Below, piece after piece: positions 18,557 through 26,026 of a stretch of 38,940 nt of DNA; the first letter of the stretch is position 1; the number at the start of each line of letters is the position of its first letter. The notes beneath the pieces are model-generated. The model saw only the letters and a program-made list of their open reading frames with translations. It made no database searches and was not told the DNA's origin. This stretch comes from Candidatus Ruania gallistercoris. Lineage in GTDB: Bacteria; Actinomycetota; Actinomycetes; Actinomycetales; Beutenbergiaceae. The stretch spans positions 1 through 38,940 of the forward strand of contig DXBY01000220.1 in NCBI GenBank assembly GCA_019116305.1, in the 5' to 3' direction. A program made the translations under genes and the position numbers.

Positions 18557-18820
18557 GTGAAGACGTTCGAGGATCTGTTCGCCGAGCTCCAGCACAAGGC
18601 CCGGACCCGCCCCGAGGGTTCGGGCACCGTGGCCGAGCTGGATGCCGGTATCCATGCCATCGGGAAGAAGATCGTCGAGGAAGCGGCCGAGGTGTGGATG
18701 GCCGCCGAGTACGAGAGCCAGACCGAGACGGCGGAGGAGATCTCCCAGCTGCTCTACCACCTGCAGGTGATGATGATCGCTCGCGGGCTCACCCTCGAGG
18801 ACGTCTACGCCCACCTCTGA
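18557..18820 (+). CDS. hisE: phosphoribosyl-ATP pyrophosphatase
   Basis: This enzyme hydrolyses phosphoribosyl-ATP to phosphoribosyl-AMP and pyrophosphate, the second step of histidine synthesis. The 87-residue all-alpha product matches the stand-alone actinobacterial His[21 protein letters not shown] is the N-terminal signature, and [14 protein letters not shown] with [15 protein letters not shown] supplies the acidic metal-binding MazG-like helices. The GTG start is preceded by TAGGCT at seven bases and by AGGG very close. hisG follows after 84 bases, as in Streptomyces. Confidence 0.95.
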   Translation: MKTFEDLFAELQHKARTRPEGSGTVAELDAGIHAIGKKIVEEAAEVWMAAEYESQTETAEEISQLLYHLQVMMIARGLTLEDVYAHL

Positions 18821-18904
18821 CCGCGCCCGGTGCGCCCAGTCAGCGCAACCATCCCCGACCGCTGTGGCCCGCCGCACCGGTCACCAGAGTCGAGAAGGAA
18901 CCCC

Positions 18905-19747
18905 GTGCTTCGAATCGCCGTGCCCAACAAGGGAGCCCTGTCCGAACCTGCGAGCAGGATGCTGCGCGAGGCCGGCTACCGGCAGCGCCGGGACGGCCGC
19001 GAGCTGGTCCTGCCGGACGTGGAGAACGACGTGGAGTTCTTCTTCCTCCGCCCTCGGGACATTGCCGTGTACGTGGCCGAGGGAGTCGTGGACGCCGGCA
19101 TCACTGGCCGGGACCTGTTCCTGGACTCCGGGATGGAGGCGGTGGAGCACCGGGCGCTGGACTTCGCCCGGTCCACGTTCCACTACGCCGCGCCGGCCGG
19201 GACGATGACCTCGCTCGCCGACATCCAGGGCAAGCGGGTGGCGACCTCGTACGAGGTGGTGGTCCGGGCCCACCTGGCCGATCACGGTATCGATGCGCAC
19301 GTAGTGCGTCTGGACGGTGCGATCGAGTCGACCGTGCAGCTCGGCGTCGCCGACCTGGTAGCGGACGTGGTGGAGACCGGGAGCACGCTGCGCGCGGCCG
19401 GGCTGGAGATCTTCGGCGACCCGATCCTGACCTCCGAGGCCGTGCTGATCCGGCCCACCGGTGAGCCCAAGCCCGGGCTGCACGTGCTGGACCGGCGCCT
19501 GCACGGGGTGCTGGTGGCACACGAGTACGTGCTGATGGACTACGACTGCCCGGTGGAGCACGTAAACGCCTGTGTGGCGGTGACCCCGGGACTGGAGTCA
19601 CCCACGGTCTCCCCGTTGCACGATCGGGGCTGGGTGGCCGTCCGGGCCATGGTGCCGCGCAAGCGCACCAACCCGATCATGGACGAGTTGTACGGGCTCG
19701 GCGCACGCGCGATCATCGTGACCACGATCCACGCCAGTCGACTCTGA
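18905..19747 (+). CDS. hisG: ATP phosphoribosyltransferase
   Basis: This enzyme joins ATP and PRPP to phosphoribosyl-ATP, the committed and histidine-inhibited step of histidine synthesis. The 280-residue product is the long HisG form with a C-terminal ACT-like regulatory domain (from about residue 200), so it does not need HisZ. It starts [20 protein letters not shown], has [17 protein letters not shown] and the PRPP-binding [18 protein letters not shown] near 150-168. The frame is open from 18830, but GTG 18905 has AAGGAA seven bases upstream and begins exactly where the family does. Confidence 0.95.
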   Translation: MLRIAVPNKGALSEPASRMLREAGYRQRRDGRELVLPDVENDVEFFFLRPRDIAVYVAEGVVDAGITGRDLFLDSGMEAVEHRALDFARSTFHYAAPAGTMTSLADIQGKRVATSYEVVVRAHLADHGIDAHVVRLDGAIESTVQLGVADLVADVVETGSTLRAAGLEIFGDPILTSEAVLIRPTGEPKPGLHVLDRRLHGVLVAHEYVLMDYDCPVEHVNACVAVTPGLESPTVSPLHDRGWVAVRAMVPRKRTNPIMDELYGLGARAIIVTTIHASRL

Positions 19748-19757
19748 GAGGTACCCG

Positions 19758-20261
19758 ATGGCCTCCGCTGGGACCGACCCCGAGGATCGGTCCTCGGGCT
19801 CCGGACCGGGCGACCGCTATGCCCCGTTCCGGTCCCGGGCCACCCGGATCGTCACGATCGTACTGATCGTGTGGATCGTGGCCGGCTGGGTGCTCTTTGT
19901 GGTGCTCACCAACCGGCTGGATGAACCGCGCCGCGAGTATCAGGTCGGCAGTGCCGTGCTGGCGCTGCTGATCTGCGTGTTCCTGCACCTGGTCGGCAGT
20001 GTGGCGGCGTACCCCTCTCCCGCTGGGCTGCGGGTGCGCAACATCATCGGCACTGCGCGGCTGGACTGGGCACAGATCGTCTCGGTGCGCTTCGGCGAAC
20101 GGGACTGGGTCCAGCTGGACCTTGCCGATGGTCGGGTGCTCCCGGTGCTGGCGATCCAACGCGTCGACGGCGAACGTGCCCGGGCAGCCTCACGCCGGCT
20201 GGCCACTCTGGTCGCCGAGCACGAGCCGGGCGGCGTGGACTCCGGCAGCAGCGGCGGCTAG
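19758..20261 (+). CDS. PH-domain-like membrane protein
   Basis: The 167-residue product has a hydrophilic N-terminus, two hydrophobic segments (about 31-50, IVTIVLIVWIVAGWVLFVVL, and about 65-85) and a cytosolic beta-rich domain of the bacterial PH type: PSPAGLRVRNIIGTARLDW, then WAQIVSVRFGERDWVQLDL. The function of these proteins is unknown. They commonly follow hisG in actinobacteria, as seen here with a 10-base gap. Its 3' end overlaps the convergent DUF3866 gene by 72 bases; the last 15 residues or so are Gly/Ser-rich and are probably dispensable. Confidence 0.8.
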   Translation: MASAGTDPEDRSSGSGPGDRYAPFRSRATRIVTIVLIVWIVAGWVLFVVLTNRLDEPRREYQVGSAVLALLICVFLHLVGSVAAYPSPAGLRVRNIIGTARLDWAQIVSVRFGERDWVQLDLADGRVLPVLAIQRVDGERARAASRRLATLVAEHEPGGVDSGSSGG

Positions 20262-21350
20262 GAAGGGGGCCTCATCCTCGGCGAGGGTGCGGCCCATGCT
20301 GCTCAGCGGCACCGGGGAGGCCGCGAGCGCTGCGCTCAGCCCGGTGGTGGGCACCGGCACGAGGCGGTGCCGTGCGCCGAGAGAACGGGCCTGCTGGCAC
20401 ACCCGGTCGCCGAGCTCACCGGCCAGCTCGGGCACCACCACATCCGCCGGGACGAGCGCGGCCCGTCCGATGGCGGTGAGGCTGTGGTGGGAGATGCCGA
20501 AGTGCCGTTCCCGGCGGTCGCTGCCGGAGACCCGCAGGCTGGCCACCGGCCGGCCGCCGAGCACGGCGGCGGCGTTCAGGGCCTCACCAGCGGCCACTCC
20601 GGAGAATCCCCACCGGGTACCGGTGCCGGCGTTGCCCGGTCCCTGCGCCAGTACCACCAGGTCGGCACGGCAGACCAGGTGCGCCGCGAGCAGCCCGGAG
20701 TGCACCGTGACCGCCTCCAGGTCCCCGCCGTAGGTCTGTCCGGTGGTGATGGTGGCCGCCAGCCAATCGGCCTCGCGCAGACCGGCCACCGTGCGGGAGA
20801 ACGCGGCCGGCAGTGCGCCGCCGTCGGTCATCACGTACGCCACGGACAGGGTGCGGCCGGCTTCAGCGGCCGCCCATCGGGCACCAGCCAGCACGGCCGG
20901 TACTGCGGAGTGCAGGTCGGCCACCACCACTGGCATGCCGGCCAGGTCGTCTGCGTCCCGGAGCAGCTCATGGTGCTCGGACTCCTGTTCGTCCACGCCG
21001 AGCACCATCACCTGCTGCGGGGTGTACCGGGCCTTGACGATGTGCCCGGGCCCCGGTGGCGGGTCGGTGGGCAGGTCCTCGCTGAGGGCGACGACGAGTG
21101 CGTACCCGCCGGTGCCCAGACCGCGGCTCTGCGCAGTGGTGTTCAACAGCACGTGCTGACCGGGGGAGACCGCGCCGACCACACCGGTGTAGGCGAGAGC
21201 GCGCACGCTCTCCGACGCCGGTGGCTCGGTGGCCGGGCTGCGATGCCCGTGCGCGTCCCCGGGTGGGGGCAGCACCTGCACCTGCAGCTCCTGGGCGCCG
21301 GACCAGGACCGTCCCAGGGCGAGGACCACGCCGTGTCGCCAAGTCATCAC
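20190..21350 (-). CDS. DUF3866 family protein
   Basis: This is a conserved actinobacterial protein of unknown function with 386 residues, near the family's usual size. It starts MTWRHGVVLALGRSWSGAQE and includes VRALAYTGVVGAVSPGQHVLLN and GHIVKARYTPQQVMVLGVDE. Its closing part has GRTLAEDEAPFLAAAAAGVH, which matches the family ending as I recall it. No catalytic motif is obvious. The start is GTG 21350 (or ATG 21347); a TAGGTT box lies six bases upstream of the GTG, so the message is probably leaderless. The 3' end overlaps the PH-domain gene tail to tail by 72 bases. Confidence 0.83.
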   Translation of the reverse strand: MMTWRHGVVLALGRSWSGAQELQVQVLPPPGDAHGHRSPATEPPASESVRALAYTGVVGAVSPGQHVLLNTTAQSRGLGTGGYALVVALSEDLPTDPPPGPGHIVKARYTPQQVMVLGVDEQESEHHELLRDADDLAGMPVVVADLHSAVPAVLAGARWAAAEAGRTLSVAYVMTDGGALPAAFSRTVAGLREADWLAATITTGQTYGGDLEAVTVHSGLLAAHLVCRADLVVLAQGPGNAGTGTRWGFSGVAAGEALNAAAVLGGRPVASLRVSGSDRRERHFGISHHSLTAIGRAALVPADVVVPELAGELGDRVCQQARSLGARHRLVPVPTTGLSAALAASPVPLSSMGRTLAEDEAPFLAAAAAGVHAARLVLGDQSGQPA

Positions 21351-21356
21351 ACCAGC

Positions 21357-21362
21357 AACCTA
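21357..21362 (-). promoter_or_regulatory. -10 element of a probable leaderless DUF3866 transcript
   Basis: On the minus strand TAGGTT ends six bases before GTG 21350. It is only eight bases from the opposing TAGCCT box at 21370, so two promoters lie back to back. Confidence 0.45.
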
Positions 21363-21369
21363 TCGCTAC

Positions 21370-21375
21370 TAGCCT
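21370..21375 (+). promoter_or_regulatory. -10 element upstream of the repeat-containing small ORF and pafB
   Basis: TAGCCT ends seven bases before ATG 21383, the same arrangement as at other leaderless starts in this window. It would transcribe the 60-codon repeat ORF and pafBC. Confidence 0.4.
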
Positions 21376-21382
21376 GGTGCCC

Positions 21383-21562
21383 ATGAGCGTGAGGAGCCCC
21401 CGCGGAGGTACCGCGAGGAACGAGCGGTGCCGCAGCGAGGCACCGCAACGCACATGGACAACCAGCACAGCGAGCGTGAGGAGCCCCCGCGGAGGTACCG
21501 CGAGGAACGAGCGGTGCCGCAGCGAGGCACCGCAACGGGGCCGGGAAGGCGCTGATGGCTGA
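21383..21562 (+). CDS. small ORF of two 22-residue repeats, possibly translated
   Basis: From ATG 21383 a 59-residue frame runs through both copies of the 66-bp repeat. Because 66 and the 87-base period are multiples of three, each copy gives the same 22 residues, SVRSPRGGTARNERCRSEAP then QR. The peptide is strongly basic and resembles no known domain. In its favour are the TAGCCT box seven bases upstream and an 8-base overlap with the pafB ATG that could couple translation. Against it, the DNA looks like an inserted extragenic repeat and the frame may be chance. Alternatively the ATG is the relic of a lost leaderless gene. Confidence 0.3.
   Translation: MSVRSPRGGTARNERCRSEAPQRTWTTSTASVRSPRGGTARNERCRSEAPQRGREGADG
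21385..21450 (+). repeat. 66-bp direct repeat, copy 1
   Basis: It is identical base for base to 21472-21537. Near its end GCGGTGCC, a seven-base loop and GGCACCGC form a perfect 8-bp hairpin (21425-21447), as in palindromic extragenic repeats. Confidence 0.9.
21472..21537 (+). repeat. 66-bp direct repeat, copy 2
   Basis: This is the exact second copy, 21 bases after the first, with the same 8-bp hairpin. The flanks are not repeated, and no transposase or terminal inverted repeats accompany it. Confidence 0.9.
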
Positions 21563-22511
21563 GCGTGTCCCCGCGGCCGAACGCCTGCTGGACCTGGTGA
21601 TCGCGTTGACGCACACCCAGCACCGGATGACCAAGGCGGACATCCGCGCCTCGGTGAACGGCTACATCGACGCCACCTCGGACGAAGCCTTCGACCGGAT
21701 GTTTGAGCGGGACAAGGACCAGCTCCGGGCGCTCGGCCTGCCGATCGTGACGCTCACCGACTCCACCCACTCCGATGACGTCGGCTATCGCATCGACACC
21801 GCCGAGTACGAGCTGCCGCCGGTGCAGTTCACCGCAGCGGAGATCGGGGTGCTCTCCCTGGCCGCGCAGGTGTGGCAGGACTCCTCCTTCTCCGCCGACT
21901 CCCGCCGTGGTCTGACCAAGCTGCGCGCGGTCAGCGATGCCGCCGACCCGGGCAGGTTCGCCGGCCTGTCCTTGCGGGTGCGGGGCCCGGACCCGGCCTT
22001 CGCAGACCTGCTGGAGGCGATCGGGGACCGGATCGCGGTGCGGTTCACCTACCGGGCAGCGAGCACCGGCGCCACCGAAGTCCGCACAGTGGAGCCGTGG
22101 CGACTGTTCGCGAAGGACCGCGGCTGGTACCTGGTCGCCTTCGACACCGACCGGCAGGCGCAGCGGCTGTTCCGACTCTCCCGGATCGTGGGCAAGGTGC
22201 GACGGGTGGGCCAGTCCGGTCAGGTGCAGATCCCCACTGAGCAGACCACCCCGGACCCCCGGACCACGACGGCGGTGCTCGCCCTGGCCGCGGAACGCGC
22301 CTCGGCACTGCGCGCCCGGGGTGAGGTGGATACCACCACCGCGGGACCGGCCGGGCGGGACGTCTACCGGGTGGAGACCAGCGATGTGGACCGGTTCGCC
22401 GAAGAGCTCGCCGGATACGCCGATGCGGTGCTCGTGCTCGACCCGCCGGAGCTGCGGGCGGCGGTGCTGCGCCGGTTGCGGGCGGCCGCGGCGCTAGGAG
22501 GGGAGCACTGA
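21555..22511 (+). CDS. pafB: WYL-domain transcriptional regulator PafB
   Basis: PafB and PafC act together as a transcriptional activator of the LexA-independent DNA-damage response in mycobacteria. This 318-residue protein has an N-terminal winged-helix region (AAERLLDLVIALTHTQHRMT, then DEAFDRMFERDKDQLRALG), a middle WYL domain with EVRTVEPWRLFAKDRGWYLV near 175-195, and a C-terminal extension. The ATG is preceded by GGGAAGG. The stop shares one base with the pafC ATG, so the two are coupled. The Pup ligase gene pafA, usually just upstream, is absent; a duplicated 66-bp repeat lies there instead. Confidence 0.9.
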   Translation: MAERVPAAERLLDLVIALTHTQHRMTKADIRASVNGYIDATSDEAFDRMFERDKDQLRALGLPIVTLTDSTHSDDVGYRIDTAEYELPPVQFTAAEIGVLSLAAQVWQDSSFSADSRRGLTKLRAVSDAADPGRFAGLSLRVRGPDPAFADLLEAIGDRIAVRFTYRAASTGATEVRTVEPWRLFAKDRGWYLVAFDTDRQAQRLFRLSRIVGKVRRVGQSGQVQIPTEQTTPDPRTTTAVLALAAERASALRARGEVDTTTAGPAGRDVYRVETSDVDRFAEELAGYADAVLVLDPPELRAAVLRRLRAAAALGGEH

Positions 22512-23527
22512 TGGCGGAGACCGCCGGTGAGCGGGTGGTGCGGTTGCTCGCGCTGATCACCTACTTGGACTCCCACCCGGGCGTGCCGGTGGACCAGGTG
22601 GCCGAGCACTTCGGGGTGAGCACCGGGCGGGTGCTGCTTGATGTGAACACCCTGTGGGTCTCCGGCACCCCCGGGTACCTGCACGACGACCTGATCGACT
22701 TCTCCGCGGACGACCGGGAACGCAACCTCCTCACCCTCACCGAAGCCCGCGGGATGCACCGGCCGCTGCGGCTCGGCCCGCAGGAGGCGGTGGCGCTGCT
22801 GACCGCCCTCCGTTCGTTGCAGGTCACCCCCGGTCTGGCCACCGACCCGGTGCTGACCTCCACGATGGAGAAGCTCACCGAGGCTGCCGGCACCGCGGCC
22901 CGCTCTGCTGAGGCCGTGCAGGTGGCCGGCCCGGACGACGACGGTGACCGGGTGAGCCAGTGGCTCACCGCGATCCGGGCCGCGATGAGTAGCGGCCACC
23001 AGCTGCACCTGCGGTACGTCTCCGCTGCGGACGAGGTGAGCGAGCGGGACGTGGACCCGCTGCAGCTGCTCACCGACGGCACCCGGTGGTTCCTGGTGGC
23101 TTGGTGCCATCGGGCGGTGGATGTGCGCCAGTTCCGGCTGGACCGGATCCTCGCGCTGACCGAGCTGGACGCGCCCGCCCAGGAGCACCCGGACGTGCAG
23201 CCCGCGAGTACCGAACCCGAGCTGACCGCAGCGCCGTGGCAGGTGCAGCTGGAGCTGGCCTCCCGGGCACGCTGGGTGGCCGAACAGTACCCCGTGACCG
23301 GGGTGCGGGACACGGACGAGGGGAGCTTCGCCGTCGACCTGGCAGTGGTGGACCTGGCCTGGTTGCACCACCTGGTGCTCGGCCTGGCCGAGGACGTGCT
23401 CGCGGTCCGCCCCGCGCAGGTGGCAGCGGGGATCGCCGACCGGGCCGGCGCCGCCCTGGCCGCCTATGCTGACGCCGGACTGGACGATCCAGCCGCGGAC
23501 GGCACCCTCGATCCGCCGGTAGGCTGA
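22511..23527 (+). CDS. pafC: WYL-domain transcriptional regulator PafC
   Basis: This is the partner of PafB, with 338 residues. The N-terminal helix-turn-helix reads RVVRLLALITYLDSHPGVPV, then VAEHFGVSTGRVLLDVNTLW. The WYL domain includes LHLRYVSAADEVSERDVDPL and GTRWFLVAWCHRAVDVRQFR near 180-215, with WFL in place of the WYL triad. An acidic C-terminal domain follows. The ATG lies directly on the pafB stop with GGAGGGGAG a few bases before. In mycobacteria the WYL domain senses single-stranded DNA; whether this pair does so is inferred from family. Confidence 0.9.
   Translation: MAETAGERVVRLLALITYLDSHPGVPVDQVAEHFGVSTGRVLLDVNTLWVSGTPGYLHDDLIDFSADDRERNLLTLTEARGMHRPLRLGPQEAVALLTALRSLQVTPGLATDPVLTSTMEKLTEAAGTAARSAEAVQVAGPDDDGDRVSQWLTAIRAAMSSGHQLHLRYVSAADEVSERDVDPLQLLTDGTRWFLVAWCHRAVDVRQFRLDRILALTELDAPAQEHPDVQPASTEPELTAAPWQVQLELASRARWVAEQYPVTGVRDTDEGSFAVDLAVVDLAWLHHLVLGLAEDVLAVRPAQVAAGIADRAGAALAAYADAGLDDPAADGTLDPPVG
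23520..23525 (+). promoter_or_regulatory. -10 element of a probable leaderless small-membrane-protein transcript
   Basis: TAGGCT at the end of pafC stops six bases before ATG 23532, which favours that start over GTG 23529. Confidence 0.4.
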
Positions 23528-23531
23528 GGTG

Positions 23532-23861
23532 ATGCTGTGGTTCGTGGTCTGGACGGTGCTGGTGCTCGGCGCCCTGGCCTGTGCCGTGCTGCTCGCGATG
23601 TACCTGTGGCGGCACTTCAAGGCCCTGATGGACCAGGTCGGTCGCAGCGGCGAGGTATTCGACCGTCTGGACCGAACCATGGCCGAGCTGGACGCACAGG
23701 CCGCACAGCGCCAGTTCCGCCCCACTCTGAGTGCCGACGAGGCACAGCGGGAGAGGTGGCGCCAGACTCGACGCGATAACTTGGCCGCGCGGGCAGCGCG
23801 GGTACACGCTCGTCGATCGCGTACCCTGGAGAGGTGGCGGGCGATCGGGCTCCCGTTCTGA
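23532..23861 (+). CDS. small membrane protein of unknown function
   Basis: The 109-residue product has one strong N-terminal transmembrane segment (about 2-25, FVVWTVLVLGALACAVLLAM), a short acidic/helical stretch and a very basic C-terminal half (RQTRRDNLAARAARVHARRS). With a single anchor and a basic tail it is likely a cytosol-facing membrane protein. I recognise no domain. Similar small proteins sit between pafC and tatA in other Micrococcales as I recall. GTG 23529 is an alternative start one codon earlier; ATG 23532 is preferred because TAGGCT lies six bases before it. Confidence 0.65.
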   Translation: MLWFVVWTVLVLGALACAVLLAMYLWRHFKALMDQVGRSGEVFDRLDRTMAELDAQAAQRQFRPTLSADEAQRERWRQTRRDNLAARAARVHARRSRTLERWRAIGLPF

Positions 23862-23897
23862 GCGCCGACGGTCACGAGATTTCACGGAGGAACATAG

Positions 23898-24191
23898 ATG
23901 TTGAAGAATCCAGTCTTCTGGATCGTGATCGTGGGACTGGTGCTGCTGTTGTTCGGTGCCAGCCGTCTGCCGGACATCGCAGGCAACGTGGGCAAGTCGC
24001 TCAAGGTCTTCAAGAAGGAGATCAAGGAGCTGCAGGACGACACCGACATGTCCGACGCGAAGACGGTGCTCCAGGAGGACCAGACCGGCTCGACCACGCC
24101 GTCCGGCACCACCAACCAGCCCCCCTCTGACCAGCAGACCCCGCAGGCGACGACCTCCGAGCAGCGCAGCAACGACTCCAGCACTACCTGA
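23898..24191 (+). CDS. tatA: Sec-independent translocase subunit TatA
   Basis: TatA oligomerises to form the export path for folded proteins. The 97-residue product has the classic layout: a short N-terminus, one transmembrane helix (about 6-20, VFWIVIVGLVLLLFG), the hinge ASRLPDIAGNVGKSLKVFKK, an amphipathic helix and a Gln/Thr/Ser-rich tail. GGAGG lies eight bases before the ATG. tatC follows after five bases. A Tat substrate is plausible nearby: the RibY-like lipoprotein has a twin-arginine signal. Confidence 0.94.
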   Translation: MLKNPVFWIVIVGLVLLLFGASRLPDIAGNVGKSLKVFKKEIKELQDDTDMSDAKTVLQEDQTGSTTPSGTTNQPPSDQQTPQATTSEQRSNDSSTT

Positions 24192-24196
24192 CGCCA

Positions 24197-25000
24197 GTGG
24201 TCTCACGCACCAACCCCGAGGGGAGGATGCCTCTCGGGGAGCATCTCCGTGAACTGCGCAAACGCCTGATCCTGGCCTGCGCCGGCATCGTCGTCGGCGC
24301 GATCGGTGGTTGGTTCCTCTACGAACCGGTGTACGACCTCCTGCAGATCCCGGTACAAGACCTGCGGGAGCGGGGTGTGGAGGCCACGCTGAACTTCTCC
24401 AACGTGGCGGCCAGCTTCGACATCAAGCTGCGGGTCGCCGCATTCCTGGGCTTCCTGGCGACCAGCCCGTGGTGGATCTACCAGGTGTGGGCGTTCCTCG
24501 CACCCGGGCTCAAGCGCAACGAGCGCCGGTGGGCGATCGTGGTGATCGGCGCGGGGGTGCCGCTGTTCATCGGTGGGCTGTTCATGGCCTGGACGGCGTT
24601 GCCGAACACGTTCTTGCTGCTCACCCAGTTCGTCCCGGACGGGGAGACGTCCTCAGCGCTGATCGACGTCACCACCTACCTGAAGTTCGTGATGCAGTTC
24701 CTGCTCATCTTCGGGATCGCGTTCGTGCTGCCGCTGATCCTGGTGCTGCTCAACTTCCTCGGGGTCGCCAAGGGGATGACCTGGTTGCGGGGCTGGCGCT
24801 GGGCGGTGATCATCATCTTCGTCCTGGCTGCCCTGGCCACACCGACCGCCGATGCGGTCACGTTCATCCTGATGGCGCTGCCGATCATCGGCCTGTACTT
24901 CGCGGCGGTGGGCGTCTGTCTGCTGAACGACCGCCGGGTGGCGAAGAAGGAGCTGGCCACGGCCGGCGGGTCCGACGTCGACACCACGACCGGTCCCTGA
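24197..25000 (+). CDS. tatC: Sec-independent translocase subunit TatC
   Basis: TatC is the six-helix membrane receptor for twin-arginine signal peptides. The 267-residue product starts with the cytosolic signature MPLGEHLRELRKRLILACAG, followed by six hydrophobic segments, including SPWWIYQVWAFLAPGLKRNE between helices 2 and 3 with the conserved cytosolic loop. It ends with a hydrophilic tail. The GTG start lies five bases after tatA and has no clear ribosome site, so translation probably depends on tatA. Confidence 0.95.
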   Translation: MVSRTNPEGRMPLGEHLRELRKRLILACAGIVVGAIGGWFLYEPVYDLLQIPVQDLRERGVEATLNFSNVAASFDIKLRVAAFLGFLATSPWWIYQVWAFLAPGLKRNERRWAIVVIGAGVPLFIGGLFMAWTALPNTFLLLTQFVPDGETSSALIDVTTYLKFVMQFLLIFGIAFVLPLILVLLNFLGVAKGMTWLRGWRWAVIIIFVLAALATPTADAVTFILMALPIIGLYFAAVGVCLLNDRRVAKKELATAGGSDVDTTTGP

Positions 25001-25021
25001 CCGGACCGGGGCCTGCGCCGG

Positions 25022-26017
25022 ATGAGCCGACTGGGTGTGCTGATCAACCCCACTGCGGGGCACGGGCGTGCCGGTGCGGGGGGCCGGGACGCGCTGGCGC
25101 TGCTGGGCCGCAGCGGGCACGAGGTGATCGATCTCAGTAGGCACACGGCCGAGGCCGCACTGGCCCGCGCCCGGGACACGCTCTGGGAGCTGGACGCGCT
25201 GGTGGTGGTGGGCGGGGACGGAATGGTCCACCTCGGGGTGAACGTGGTGGCCGGAACCACGGTGCCACTGGGTATCGTCCCGTTCGGCAGCGGGAACGAT
25301 CTGGCCCGCACGCTCGGGTTGGCCGAGCACGACGTGCGCCGGGCGGTGGCCGATGTGCTCGCCGCGCTGGAGGGTGCGCCGCGGGTGGTGGACGCCATCG
25401 CCACCAGGGTGCACATGCCGGCTGCCGAGGACGCCGATCCGGCCGGCAGTGCGGCGGCCAGTGCCGCACCGCACGGGGACGAGCTCGAGGATCCGACCGC
25501 AGTGGAGTGGACCGCCTGTGTCCTCTCCGCAGGCATCGACGCCGCCGTGAACCACCGGGCGAACACCTATCGGTGGCCACAAGGGGGTGGCCGGTACGTG
25601 CGCGGCACGCTCGCCGAGCTGACCGTGTTCCACTCCTACGGCTACCGGCTGACCATCGACGGGGTGGTGCGAGAGCAGGATGCCGTGCTGGTGGCCCTGG
25701 CGAACGCACCATCCTTCGGCGGCGGGATGCACATTGCTCCCCAGGCGCAGATGGACGACGGCTGGATGGATGTGGTGATCGGTCATGCGATGGGCCGGGC
25801 CCAGCTGCTGCGGCTGTTCCCCCGGCTGTACCGCGGCACGCACGTGCACTCGCCGCGGGTGGAGGTGTTGCGCGCGCGGGAGGTGGTGCTGGAGCCGCTC
25901 CCGGGCCGACGGCGTCCCCCACCGGTCTATGCCGACGGTGAGCTGCTCGGCCGGTTGCCGCTCCGGGCGCGGCTGCGGCCCGGGGCGCTGCGGCTGCTCA
26001 CCCCGGAGGCCACCTAG
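25022..26017 (+). CDS. diacylglycerol kinase / lipid kinase family protein
   Basis: This cytosolic or membrane-associated lipid kinase has the DAGK catalytic fold and 331 residues. The phosphate-binding motifs are clear: LINPTAGHGRAGAGG at the N-terminus, VVGGDGMVHLGVNVVAGT near 60-78 and GIVPFGSGNDLARTLGL near 83-99. A C-terminal beta-sandwich follows (GGGMHIAPQAQMDDGWMDVV). An Ala/Asp-rich insert lies near 135-160. Such proteins phosphorylate diacylglycerol or related lipids; the actual lipid is not known. It lies between tatC and helY, a common order in Micrococcales. Confidence 0.87.
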   Translation: MSRLGVLINPTAGHGRAGAGGRDALALLGRSGHEVIDLSRHTAEAALARARDTLWELDALVVVGGDGMVHLGVNVVAGTTVPLGIVPFGSGNDLARTLGLAEHDVRRAVADVLAALEGAPRVVDAIATRVHMPAAEDADPAGSAAASAAPHGDELEDPTAVEWTACVLSAGIDAAVNHRANTYRWPQGGGRYVRGTLAELTVFHSYGYRLTIDGVVREQDAVLVALANAPSFGGGMHIAPQAQMDDGWMDVVIGHAMGRAQLLRLFPRLYRGTHVHSPRVEVLRAREVVLEPLPGRRRPPPVYADGELLGRLPLRARLRPGALRLLTPEAT

Positions 26018-26020
26018 GCT
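26015..26020 (+). promoter_or_regulatory. -10 element of a probable leaderless helY transcript
   Basis: TAGGCT overlaps the stop of the lipid kinase gene and ends six bases before the helY ATG, with no ribosome site. Confidence 0.45.
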
Positions 26021-26026
26021 GAGGGT

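Noticed and set aside
21385-21537. 66-bp repeat pair as insertion-sequence ends or attachment sites
   Set aside because: The copies are direct, only 21 bases apart, with no transposase or integrase between or beside them.
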